Translations under genes and position numbers: made by a program
Part shown: piece by piece, positions 40,152 to 47,782 of the stretch
Layout: every line of letters starts with the position of its first letter
Position numbering within the stretch: position 1 is the first letter of the stretch
The notes under the pieces: generated by a model
What the model was told of the DNA's origin: nothing
Databases searched by the model: none
Seen by the model: only the letters and a program-made list of their open reading frames with translations
Assembly (NCBI RefSeq): GCF_028714775.1
Contig: NZ_JAQTLS010000010.1
Span: 62,001 to 126,000 of the forward strand
Source of the DNA: Thiothrix sp.
GTDB lineage: Bacteria > Pseudomonadota > Gammaproteobacteria > Thiotrichales > Thiotrichaceae
Direction: 5' to 3'
Length of the DNA stretch: 64,000 bases

Positions 40152-40178
40152 TGCGTCATTTTGTGCTGAAATGACGCA
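40152..40178. terminator. Hairpin downstream of V4R-like gene
   Basis: A perfect 10-base stem, TGCGTCATTT / AAATGACGCA, with a 7-base loop lies 9 bases after the stop. It is followed by A7 on the + strand and by a T5 run on the minus strand, so its U-tract faces leftward. It may still stabilise the 3' end of the upstream transcript. Confidence 0.5.
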
Positions 40179-40192
40179 AAAAAGTTTAGGGG

Positions 40193-40210
40193 TGTAAACC
40201 GCAGTTTACA
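40193..40210. promoter_or_regulatory. TyrR-type palindrome 1
   Basis: TGTAAACCGCAGTTTACA is a perfect TGTAAA-N6-TTTACA palindrome, the consensus of the TyrR/PhhR box. It lies immediately upstream of the candidate small RNA. A second copy with a different N6 lies at 40400. The regulator is not in the window. Confidence 0.6.
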
Positions 40211-40351
40211 CTTTCTTTGTTAGCATCGTGGAAGTCATCTTTCTCAGGAAGCAGTAAGCACCACTGCTAACCTTCCACGTGTCAGCCTGACTCCCTCAAC
40301 TAACCCTCGCTGACATACTGGATAGCCGGTCTGCATAGACCGGCTTTTTTT
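40211..40351 (+). ncRNA. Candidate small RNA with three hairpins and intrinsic terminator
   Basis: This stretch has no reading frame but a regular fold. Stem A is CGTGGAAG (40227-40234) with CTTCCACG (40272-40279). Inside it is stem B, AGCAGT (40250-40255) with ACTGCT (40263-40268). Stem C is TGTCAGC (40280-40286) with GCTGACA (40309-40315), closing a 22-base C/U-rich loop containing CTCCCTC and AACCCTC. An intrinsic terminator follows: AGCCGGTCT / AGACCGGCT (40324-40345), a 4-base loop and T7. The C/U loop could pair with Shine-Dalgarno sequences, an inference. The exact 5' end is not known. Confidence 0.65.
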
Positions 40352-40399
40352 ATTGCTAATTTACACAATAATGACATTCATCAAGTTATTTATGCGTGA

Positions 40400-40417
40400 T
40401 GTAAACCTGAGTTTACA
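40400..40417. promoter_or_regulatory. TyrR-type palindrome 2
   Basis: TGTAAACCTGAGTTTACA is the second TGTAAA-N6-TTTACA palindrome, 70 bases upstream of the small lipoprotein gene. The bases after each palindrome are also alike (T-rich, then a TAG/CGTG motif), suggesting duplicated promoters. Confidence 0.6.
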
Positions 40418-40487
40418 TTTTTTGTAGTACCCTCGTGCGTTGCAGATCGTGGCTAACTTTAGCTCAGGTTCAAGAGGAGAAATTGGG

Positions 40488-40649
40488 ATGTTCAGAAAAA
40501 GTCTTTTAGCTGTCAGTGTGCTGCTGGCTTTGTCTCTCGCAGCTTGTGGCGGCGGCGGTGGCGGCACAACCACAACAACGTCGGGTGTCAACATCCAGCA
40601 GGGTGTTGCTCTTATTCCCACAACCGTTAGCGTTGTCGATGCAAAGTAA
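40488..40649 (+). CDS. Very small lipoprotein
   Basis: A 53-residue prolipoprotein: a hydrophobic signal peptide with lipobox LAAC (cysteine 20), followed by a Gly6-Thr5 linker and a 20-residue tail. A GAGGAG ribosome site precedes the ATG at 40488; an in-frame ATG upstream at 40440 lacks one. Only 15 bases separate it from the large secreted protein, so the two are co-expressed. No family was recognised. Confidence 0.75.
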   Translation: MFRKSLLAVSVLLALSLAACGGGGGGTTTTTSGVNIQQGVALIPTTVSVVDAK

Positions 40650-40664
40650 GTTGGAGATTGAAAC

Positions 40665-42809
40665 ATGAAACCTAAGTTTAAGCATACTTTCATCGTGGCT
40701 GCTGTATTGTTGGCAATGCCTGCTTTTGCAGCACCCCCTGCGGGGACGCCCTATTACACGGATCGCGTTGATAAATATATTAATGAAGTGTCAGCAGGTG
40801 CATTTGACTCAGCTAATGAGATTATGTGTCTTGTAGGGCAAACAAAAGCTGAGGAATTTATAAATAAAGGGTCGTATGTGGCTCTTGTTGATAATAATTT
40901 ATGCGGAAAGACAGATAAAGCCAACCCTTCTAATGCAGCCTCTTCCTCTGGCGAAGGACAGTCCGCCGCTAGTTTAGCGCCTGATTATCAGAAGTTTACT
41001 ATGGATGTTACACAAGCGGATGCAAACTCACCTGTGCAAGCAAAGATGTGGATACTTTCAGCGGGAGATCGTACTGGTGATCCATACCAGCAAATCCAAC
41101 TTTTAATGACAGTGACGGAAACGCCCAATGCCACTAGTCCGCTTGGTAAGTTTCGTATGGACTGGATAGGTTATCCAGCCACTACTGGTAATGTAGTAAT
41201 TGACTATAATGATGTGATATTTAAGGGTTTCATGACCTCTGATACCGATACACAAAATCGTGCCCGCTTACGATTCTTTGATCAAGATACAAGAGGAGAT
41301 TCCGAGACGAAAGCAACGTTGATTCGGACAAGCGCATCTGCGGGGTACGGAAGTACCTACTCAGCGGAAGATGGATACCAAGGAAGTTTTAATATTGCAT
41401 TTACTGAAAATGAATTTTTGCGTAATTCTGGCTCAGAAAACATGTGTTTCTCACGTAATGACTATGTAAATAATGTTTGGAGTTATGGCTTATACAATCC
41501 AAGCAATGGGGCGCGAGTTAATCGAAACAGTGGTTTTCAAGTCAAAACTGATCTCAATAACCGCGATTCTGGCTGGGCAAGCTATTGGGGAGTATGGCTA
41601 CCTAACGGTCAGAATCTGACTAATGGTCAAGCCCTTTATAAAGTTAATAATGATGGGACTGATGCAGGTACGGCTTATACTGTCCTGAAAACAGGTGGAA
41701 AACTGATTAAGAATCAGAAAGAAACACTAACCCTTAATGCCATTAAAAACGTGCCTCTTAATATTGGTATAGATGAAAATGGGAGTCGGCAAGATTATCA
41801 AGCTGAATGGAATGGTTCGGCATTCATTAAAACACAGAAGATGGAATGTACAGGTAGTGGCAATAATCAGCAATGTTATTGGCTACCAGTTCAAAATCCA
41901 AACTTAACATTTGCCGCTGACAGCGATGATATAAATGCTTATTCAAATGCATTGGGTGGGAATGTACGGATACCACTGCGTGATGGCAATGGGAACCAAG
42001 CAGCATTGAGAGCCGACACCGCTGTTACATTGTACAAACGCACAACTGTCATGCCGGGGGATGCTGTGCCTGTCACTCTCCAATGCTACGACCAGTGTAT
42101 ACAAGCAAATGGCAGTACGGTAAATCATAGCGATACCCCCACCAATTATACTTTCGGCACAGATATGCTATTAAAGGTTGGAGGCACTCCGATTACCTCA
42201 ACCAGTCAAGAGGGTTTACATACGGGTGCACTTGTTCCGGTTGGTACTAACTTGGCTTGTGATTGGAGTACGGCACAAAACCCACAGACCTGTACATGGA
42301 AGGCTTGGAATCTTGAAGCTTTTTATACTTGGGAAACAGGTTCAAACTCTTGGAATCAATTGACTGCCCTACGAAAAGCCGACGGTACGTTTGAAAGCTT
42401 TTCACAACCTTTGCAAGTGAAATATGCTCATGCCAATAATGATGATACTACTAGTCAATTTAGATTAGAATATGCTGGGTTTGGTAATTTACAAGGGATT
42501 CCAGGAAAATGTGTCAGTATGTCTACCCATGAGTCTGTTACGTGTGGCCCAAATACCCGTTGGATTCCTGAATTCAGTATAGCTGATGGAACTGAAGTTA
42601 CAGATTCAGATGGTACAACTTATTTGGTAAAAGGACTGGGAATGGAGCAGCATATGCGTAAGAACGATGCCGGTTGCACAGGGATGACGACAACATCTTT
42701 TGACTTACCTGTCATTGGTGATTTGCAATCTCCTACTCCTACTTTAGGGGCGATACCAACTGTTACTGCCGCACCAAAGGTTGTTGGTGGCGTCATTCAA
42801 TATCGTTAA
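40665..42809 (+). CDS. Large Cys-rich secreted protein, unknown function
   Basis: A 714-residue protein with a signal peptide cleaved near AFAAP (residues 18-24) and no TM segment afterwards. About 15 cysteines occur, often in close pairs (LQCYDQC, CTGSGNNQQC), as expected for disulfides in an exported protein. The rest is rich in Asn, Thr, Gly and aromatic residues, like surface beta-proteins. No known domain or enzyme motif was recognised. The gene is clearly more AT-rich than its neighbours and ends at a strong terminator. It shares its promoter region and operon with the small lipoprotein. Confidence 0.75.
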   Translation: MKPKFKHTFIVAAVLLAMPAFAAPPAGTPYYTDRVDKYINEVSAGAFDSANEIMCLVGQTKAEEFINKGSYVALVDNNLCGKTDKANPSNAASSSGEGQSAASLAPDYQKFTMDVTQADANSPVQAKMWILSAGDRTGDPYQQIQLLMTVTETPNATSPLGKFRMDWIGYPATTGNVVIDYNDVIFKGFMTSDTDTQNRARLRFFDQDTRGDSETKATLIRTSASAGYGSTYSAEDGYQGSFNIAFTENEFLRNSGSENMCFSRNDYVNNVWSYGLYNPSNGARVNRNSGFQVKTDLNNRDSGWASYWGVWLPNGQNLTNGQALYKVNNDGTDAGTAYTVLKTGGKLIKNQKETLTLNAIKNVPLNIGIDENGSRQDYQAEWNGSAFIKTQKMECTGSGNNQQCYWLPVQNPNLTFAADSDDINAYSNALGGNVRIPLRDGNGNQAALRADTAVTLYKRTTVMPGDAVPVTLQCYDQCIQANGSTVNHSDTPTNYTFGTDMLLKVGGTPITSTSQEGLHTGALVPVGTNLACDWSTAQNPQTCTWKAWNLEAFYTWETGSNSWNQLTALRKADGTFESFSQPLQVKYAHANNDDTTSQFRLEYAGFGNLQGIPGKCVSMSTHESVTCGPNTRWIPEFSIADGTEVTDSDGTTYLVKGLGMEQHMRKNDAGCTGMTTTSFDLPVIGDLQSPTPTLGAIPTVTAAPKVVGGVIQYR

Positions 42810-42824
42810 TTAACGCTTAATAGT

Positions 42825-42859
42825 GAAAAAAGTCGGTCATTATTGGATCGGCTTTTTTC
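42825..42859. terminator. Intrinsic terminator
   Basis: A 13-14 base stem, AAAAAAGTCGGTC / GATCGGCTTTTTT with two G-T pairs and a 7-base loop, and A- and T-runs on both flanks, so it can work in both directions. It follows the large secreted protein by 15 bases. Confidence 0.85.
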
Positions 42860-42972
42860 ATTAGTGGGCAAACGTATCCTCACCCAAGCCCATAAGCGTT
42901 CATGGCACTCCTGAAAAAGGCTGATGCTCATGCGGACATGCTGTAAAAAATGCACTAAAAACTATTCATATC

Positions 42973-43003
42973 TTGATAACTAACAAAAATTGCACTATAT
43001 ATT
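42973..43003 (+). promoter_or_regulatory. hipBA promoter
   Basis: TTGATA (42973-42978), a 17-base spacer and TATATA (42996-43001; TATATT also possible). Transcription would begin near 43008, which is the A of the hipB ATG. The repeated word TGCACTA (42951 and 42991 regions) could be part of a HipB operator. Confidence 0.55.
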
Positions 43004-43007
43004 AGAC

Positions 43008-43277
43008 ATGGAAATGCAAGCTCTGGGCGAAGCCCTGCGTACCGCCCGCAAACAACGCAACCTTACCCAAACCCACTTGTGCGAAATGGTGGGGATGAGC
43101 CGCGCTACCCTATCCGGTATCGAAAATGGCACTATCGGCGAAGTCGGTATCCGCAAGGTAATGGCTTTATGTTCTGCGCTCGGTCTTGAGCTTTCCGTGC
43201 AAACCCTAGCTTCACGCCGCCCGACCCTGCACACCCTCGTTGACGAAGCCACCCAGCGCAAAACAGGCAGCTCATGA
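43008..43277 (+). CDS. hipB: HipB-like antitoxin (XRE family)
   Basis: An 89-residue helix-turn-helix protein: LGEALRTARKQRNLTQTHL, then GMSRATLSGIENG, a typical Cro/CI fold. It sits directly upstream of hipA and overlaps it by 4 bases, the order of type II toxin-antitoxin hipBA loci. It should bind HipA and repress its own promoter. There is no ribosome site before the ATG at 43008, and the mapped promoter would place the transcript start at or very near that codon. ATG 43014 is the alternative start. Confidence 0.88.
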   Translation: MEMQALGEALRTARKQRNLTQTHLCEMVGMSRATLSGIENGTIGEVGIRKVMALCSALGLELSVQTLASRRPTLHTLVDEATQRKTGSS

Positions 43278-44533
43278 GCAAACACCCGCAAACTGACCAA
43301 GGCAGCCTCGACATTTATGTGCAGGGGACATGCAGCGGTAATTTGGGACGTAGTGCTGTGCACGCACATACTTATGTGTTCAGTTACTTGCCAGATGCCA
43401 AACCGCAACAGGCGGTTTCCCTCACGATGCCAGTAATGCCTGACCAGTACGGCTATCAGCAAGGCGTCCACCCGATTTTCCAGATGAATTTGCCGGAAGG
43501 CGAATTGCGCGAACTGCTGCGCAACCGTTTCCAGAAAGCTGTGCAGAATTTCGACGATCTGGCGCTGCTGGGCATCATTGGGCAGTCGCAGATTGGGCGT
43601 ATCCGTCTGGCTGCGGCTGGCAGTGAACCGGATTCCATACCTTTACAAGATATGCAGGAATTACGCACCTACACAGGAACGGAAGACTTGTTCAGTGATT
43701 TGTTGCAGCGTTACGCTAACTACTCCGGCATTTCTGGGGTACAACCGAAAGTACTGGTGCGGGATGCAGCAACCGTTTCCGCTACCGCGCAATTGGAGCA
43801 ATTCAGCTACCGCGATGCTACCCACATCGTCAAAGCATGGAACCCGGAACGTTTCCCGCAACTCGCTGCCAATGAATATTTTTGTATGCAAGCTGCCCGT
43901 AAAGCCGGGTTGGAAACGCCAGATGTGGAACTCGTCGCCCAAGGGCGCTTGTTGATCGTCAAACGCTTCGATTTGGATGGCAAAGGTGGCTATCGTGGCT
44001 TCGAGGATTTTTGCGTACTGAACGGACTTGCGACCGACGACAAATACGTGGGCAGTTATCAGGACATCGCCCAACGTATCCGCCAATTTGTTTCACCGCA
44101 CCGGGTGCACGAGGCGTTGGAACAGTTTTTCCTGTCGTTGGCGCTGACGTGTGCGGTGCGGAACGGCGATGCGCATTTGAAAAACTTTGGGGTGCTGTAC
44201 GATGACCCGGAAGGCGAAGTGCAATTTGCCCCGGCTTTCGATATTGTTTCCACCACGCCCTACATCCCCAACGATACGTTGGCATTGTTGTTTGGGGGCA
44301 GTAAATCGTTTCCAGAACGCAAAGCCTTATTGATCTTTGCCCGCCAGTTCTGCAACATCAACGAACGCCGCGCCAGCCGCCTACTTGAGTGGGTAGCACA
44401 CGGTCTGGAGGCAACATTGCCTGAATTACAGGCATACCAACGGGAGAACCCCGCGTTCGTAGCGATAGGCGAGCGTATACAAGCTGTATGGAAACAGGGA
44501 ATTGCCGCTATTATGGGCACGGACTGTGAATGA
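43274..44533 (+). CDS. hipA: HipA-family serine/threonine kinase toxin
   Basis: A 419-residue HipA kinase. The glycine-rich loop YSGISGVQPKVLV, the catalytic NGDAHLKNFGV and the metal-binding FAPAFDIVST are intact, so the kinase should be active. Family members phosphorylate targets such as glutamyl-tRNA synthetase and induce dormancy; the target here is unknown. The N-terminal HipA_N region (YVQGTCSGNLGRS) is present. Confidence 0.92.
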   Translation: MSKHPQTDQGSLDIYVQGTCSGNLGRSAVHAHTYVFSYLPDAKPQQAVSLTMPVMPDQYGYQQGVHPIFQMNLPEGELRELLRNRFQKAVQNFDDLALLGIIGQSQIGRIRLAAAGSEPDSIPLQDMQELRTYTGTEDLFSDLLQRYANYSGISGVQPKVLVRDAATVSATAQLEQFSYRDATHIVKAWNPERFPQLAANEYFCMQAARKAGLETPDVELVAQGRLLIVKRFDLDGKGGYRGFEDFCVLNGLATDDKYVGSYQDIAQRIRQFVSPHRVHEALEQFFLSLALTCAVRNGDAHLKNFGVLYDDPEGEVQFAPAFDIVSTTPYIPNDTLALLFGGSKSFPERKALLIFARQFCNINERRASRLLEWVAHGLEATLPELQAYQRENPAFVAIGERIQAVWKQGIAAIMGTDCE

Positions 44534-44541
44534 GGAATAAC

Positions 44542-45336
44542 ATGAGTGTGTTTAAACCATTAACTTGGATTTGCTGTTGCGCGTTGTTGCTGGCTTTGCC
44601 GGGCTGCAACGATGGCGAGAAAAGCGAACCCAAGGTCGAAGTACTGGAAACCCACATCCAGCCGATTGCGCTGGAAGATGATTCCCTCCAAACCCGTTAC
44701 GGCAAGTTGGAAATTACCCGTGCGAAAGCGGACATGCCGCCTGATACCCTGAAACTGGATGGTGGTCAAGTTTTCCGCGAAGAAGCGTTTTACCTTTCCC
44801 TGCATCAGTATATACAGCAGGGCAAGCGTGACTTGGTGCTGTTCGGCTCCAATTGCGGCGGAACAGGTTGCCCGCAAAACCATTTCTACTTTTTGGTGTT
44901 GAGCAAGGATGCAAAACCGCAAACTGTCACCTTGGATGATTTCACCGCTTATCCTGACGACCTGAGCGCCAAGACGGATGGTGAAAAAATCGTGCTTGAC
45001 CTCGGTTTTGACAAAGGCAAACACAAAACGGCGGTGTTGGAAGACGATGCGCTGAAAGTCGTGCTGGAAACCGTACCCAAAACGTTTCTTGGCGATGAAA
45101 AATGCCAATGGTTACACACCGATGGGCTAAGTGCTTGTGTTGATTACCATGAGGTAGATGATAAATGCGCTGATCCGCAGGCCGAATTTGCCGGTTACTT
45201 GTCACGTGGCGTAGCAGCAATGGCTGATTTCCCCGGTTTCGATGCTGCATCCTTTAATAAGCACTGCATTGCCGCCTGTGCCAGCCAACAACCCGCTGAT
45301 TACGAATCCTTCGCCAAGGAAGTTTGCAGCAAATAA
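44542..45336 (+). CDS. Lipoprotein, unknown function
   Basis: A 264-residue prolipoprotein with lipobox LPGC after a hydrophobic signal peptide. The mature part is acidic with a C-terminal section rich in cysteines (EKCQW, SACVDY, DKCAD, HCIAACAS, EVCSK), probably disulfide-bonded. A GAGGAA ribosome site supports ATG 44542; ATG 44530, which overlaps the hipA stop, is the alternative. No family was recognised. Its closeness to hipBA may be accidental. Confidence 0.7.
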   Translation: MSVFKPLTWICCCALLLALPGCNDGEKSEPKVEVLETHIQPIALEDDSLQTRYGKLEITRAKADMPPDTLKLDGGQVFREEAFYLSLHQYIQQGKRDLVLFGSNCGGTGCPQNHFYFLVLSKDAKPQTVTLDDFTAYPDDLSAKTDGEKIVLDLGFDKGKHKTAVLEDDALKVVLETVPKTFLGDEKCQWLHTDGLSACVDYHEVDDKCADPQAEFAGYLSRGVAAMADFPGFDAASFNKHCIAACASQQPADYESFAKEVCSK

Positions 45337-45338
45337 TC

Positions 45339-46838
45339 TCAAGTATGCCGTAATTGCCGCTGGTTGCCGCTGCTGGTTGCCGGGGCATTGCGGCGGAATT
45401 CCGTGAGGAACGGAATCTGCCCTTTCTGCCCAGTACGGGCGTAATCTTCCAGCAATGCGCTTTCCAGCGCCTCACGTTCCAAGCCCAATGTTTCTTGCCC
45501 GCCCTGATGTACCAGTACGAACAGGCGCGGCAGGGCAATTTGGTGCGTTTGCTGCGCTTGCGTGTAAATCCATTCCGAGAGTTGCCAGAAGCGTGAGAAC
45601 GGCGCATCTCCTAACAATAACGGCAAGGTATGGGCAAAGCGCCCCGAATTGCCGATCATGTCCCAGTAACGCGCAAAACGCCCCATCTGCTGGGCGGTAG
45701 CAAAATCTACCCGATCCGTGCGCAAAATGTTGTACGGTGGCTGCGGGTTAAACACCATGCCGAAGGCTTGTGTATGGCGGATTACGGGTGTGCCGCGCAA
45801 CCGTTTGAGGATGCCCATCTGGATTTCGTGCGGGTCGAGCGCCATCAGTTTGTCGAAACCTTCGCCGAAACTTTGCAAATCTTCCCCCGGTAGGCCAAAA
45901 ATCAGGTCAGTGTGCAGGTGCGCATGGGAGTGTTCGCGTAACCAGCGGATATTTTCTGCTGATTTCCCATTGTCTTGCTTGCGGCTGATCAGCGCTTGTA
46001 CCGTCGGGTTAAAGCTCTGGATACCGATCTCAAACTGCAATGTCCCGGCGGGGAAGCGGGTGATGCGTTCCTTGAGTTCATCCGGCAAATGGTCGGGCAC
46101 TAATTCAAAGTGCAGGAAGGTTTCCGCATCTAAACGTGCTAGAAAAAAGTCCAGAATCGCAACCGTGGTTTGGACTTTCAGATTAAAGGTACGGTCAACA
46201 AAGCGGAATTGACGCAGGCCACGCTGCCAAAGGTGCTCCATTTCCACTAAGAAACCGGATAATTCAAAGGGGTAAGCAGTCTTGTCGAGTGCCGAAAGGC
46301 AGAATTCGCACTTGAATGGGCAGCCGCGTGAGGCTTCTACATAGATGGCGCGTGTGCGCAAATCTTCATCAGAATAATAAGCGTAAGGTGGCTCAAGTTG
46401 GTCGAGCGGAACCTGTTCCCCGGCAATAATTTTCCGCGCGGGTGGCTGTCCATTGAGCAATTGCCTACATAATTGGCGGAAACTGGTCTCGCCCGCACCC
46501 GTAATAATGTGGTCGGCGAGTTGGGTAATGGTCTGTTTGTCGGTTTCGTGGCTAATTTCTGGCCCGCCGAGGACAATCGTGATCTCGGGCGCTAAAGCTT
46601 TCAATAATTCGACCAGCGCTGTGGTTTCACTAATATTCCAGATGTAGACACCCAAGCCGATGATGCGCGGTTTAACAGCGAGTAATTGTTCAGCAATGTC
46701 CAACGGGCGCATGGCAATGGTGAACTCCATAATCCGTGCCCCTGCTTGCCATTCGCCCAGATTGGCATACAGGTAACGTAGCCCCAAAGAGGCGTGGGTG
46801 TAACGGGCATTTAGGGTTGTCAGGACAATATCAGGCAT
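45339..46838 (-). CDS. B12-binding radical SAM protein
   Basis: A 499-residue protein with an N-terminal cobalamin-binding-like Rossmann domain (PDIVLTTLNARYTHASLGLRY to VLGGPEIS), a radical SAM cluster motif CPFKCEFC near residue 180, and a C-terminal DUF4080-like region. Substrate is unknown; such proteins carry out methylations or other radical reactions. The stop is 2 bases from the convergent lipoprotein stop. The start at 46838 is preferred to one three codons upstream because MPDIVLTTLNARY is the common N-terminus. Confidence 0.9.
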   Translation of the reverse strand: MPDIVLTTLNARYTHASLGLRYLYANLGEWQAGARIMEFTIAMRPLDIAEQLLAVKPRIIGLGVYIWNISETTALVELLKALAPEITIVLGGPEISHETDKQTITQLADHIITGAGETSFRQLCRQLLNGQPPARKIIAGEQVPLDQLEPPYAYYSDEDLRTRAIYVEASRGCPFKCEFCLSALDKTAYPFELSGFLVEMEHLWQRGLRQFRFVDRTFNLKVQTTVAILDFFLARLDAETFLHFELVPDHLPDELKERITRFPAGTLQFEIGIQSFNPTVQALISRKQDNGKSAENIRWLREHSHAHLHTDLIFGLPGEDLQSFGEGFDKLMALDPHEIQMGILKRLRGTPVIRHTQAFGMVFNPQPPYNILRTDRVDFATAQQMGRFARYWDMIGNSGRFAHTLPLLLGDAPFSRFWQLSEWIYTQAQQTHQIALPRLFVLVHQGGQETLGLEREALESALLEDYARTGQKGQIPFLTEFRRNAPATSSGNQRQLRHT

Positions 46839-47062
46839 GAGGTACACTGCTGGAAGCGGAATGTTAATTATATCACATAATATATTGATTAATAGTGATC
46901 TTTTTCTATTTAAAAATACCTGTCAATATCCATTAAAGAAGAAAGTTTGCACAAATAAATGACATCCGCACAAATCTGCACTACACTCCGCGCATCGTAT
47001 GTTGTTGTTTGCTTACGTTAATTTTACCCCAAGAAAAAACGTATCCAAACTATTACACGCGG
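46839..47062. promoter_or_regulatory. Divergent intergenic region upstream of the structured leader
   Basis: An AT-rich region between the divergent radical SAM and 3D-domain genes. A weak TTGCAC (46947-46952), 17-base spacer, ACAAAT (46970-46975) could drive the rightward leader. GCACAAAT occurs twice, at 46949 and 46968. No gene is seen. Confidence 0.35.
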
Positions 47063-47238
47063 GAAGCGAAAGGATGCGCGTTTCCGTTTTAGCAGGTAGC
47101 TTGTCCCCGTGGAGAGATTTTATATGTACAGGCAAATTAAAAAATCTAGTACGTTCCGCCCCGACCCCGTTAGTCGGAATCTTAGCCGAAGGCTTCCATT
47201 AGCATATAATTCTATGCTAACGTTCGCATCCTCGCTTC
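47063..47238 (+). ncRNA. Structured leader RNA (riboswitch-like) upstream of 3D-domain gene
   Basis: GAAGCGAAAGGATGCG (47063-47078) pairs with CGCATCCTCGCTTC (47225-47238) over 14 base pairs with a two-base bulge, closing a domain of about 176 bases. Inside are hairpins TTCCG/CGGAA (47154-47178), AGCC-GAA-GGCT (47184-47194) and TTAGCATA/TATGCTAA (47199-47220). The 5' strand can alternatively fold locally (GGGAAGCG with CGCGTTTCC, 47061-47085), so two exclusive states are possible. It ends 70 bases before the start of a cell-wall protein gene. The class is not identified; a c-di-AMP (ydaO-type) identity is only a thought prompted by the downstream gene type. Confidence 0.6.
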
Positions 47239-47308
47239 AATCATATCCTTAAATCTTCAATTAAATCCTCGTTAATATTCAATTAATCAATTACTTAGGT
47301 AAAAAGTC

Positions 47309-47698
47309 ATGTTTACTGTAACTCGTTTTCTTGTTGTGCTTGCGCTCGCCATGAGTATGGTGGGAACAGCCTCCGCAGGAAAAAGCCGGTCAAACAACCT
47401 TAGTGTTACCGCTACTGCTTACAACTCGCTTCCGTCACAAACGGATGGTAATCCGAACCTCGCCGCATGGGGCGACTACTTACACCCCGGCATGAAGGCC
47501 GTCGCTGTTTCCAAAGACCTACTGAGACAATATGGTTTGTCCCGTGGTGACAAAATCCAGATCAGAGGTCTTGAGGGCGAATACACCGTCCTTGACAAGA
47601 TGCACCCGCGCTGGCGCAAAAAGATCGACATCTACATGGGTAAAGATCGTAAAGCAGCCAAGCTCTGGGGGCGTCGCAGCGTCACCATCCATTGGTAA
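47309..47698 (+). CDS. Exported 3D-domain protein (cell-wall-related)
   Basis: A 129-residue protein with a signal peptide (cleavage near TASAGK) and a single 3D domain, the double-psi beta-barrel found in MltA, RpfB and YuiC: TATAYNS at the start, DKIQIRGLEGEYTVLDKM and KKIDIYM carrying the conserved aspartates, then WGRRSVTIHW. A role in peptidoglycan cleavage is likely from the family. It has a long, folded leader and its own terminator. Confidence 0.82.
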   Translation: MFTVTRFLVVLALAMSMVGTASAGKSRSNNLSVTATAYNSLPSQTDGNPNLAAWGDYLHPGMKAVAVSKDLLRQYGLSRGDKIQIRGLEGEYTVLDKMHPRWRKKIDIYMGKDRKAAKLWGRRSVTIHW

Positions 47699-47728
47699 GA
47701 TGACGGAATCGATTGAAGGAGAACTCTC

Positions 47729-47754
47729 AAGCCCGCTTTATGCGGGCTTTTTTC
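47729..47754 (+). terminator. Intrinsic terminator of the 3D-domain gene
   Basis: AAGCCCGC-TTTAT-GCGGGCTT stem-loop followed by a T-run (TTTTTCTTT), 30 bases after the stop codon. Confidence 0.9.
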
Positions 47755-47782
47755 TTTGGGGAAGTCGGCTTATGATGCGCCC

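Noticed and set aside
46999..47202. 67-codon frame within the leader of the 3D-domain gene
   Set aside because: It overlaps the paired arms of the structured leader, has no ribosome site, and the peptide has no recognisable features.
47063..47238. Calling the leader a ydaO-type c-di-AMP riboswitch
   Set aside because: The downstream gene type fits, but I could not place the conserved core motifs, and the class is not expected in gammaproteobacteria. It is kept as an unclassified structured RNA.
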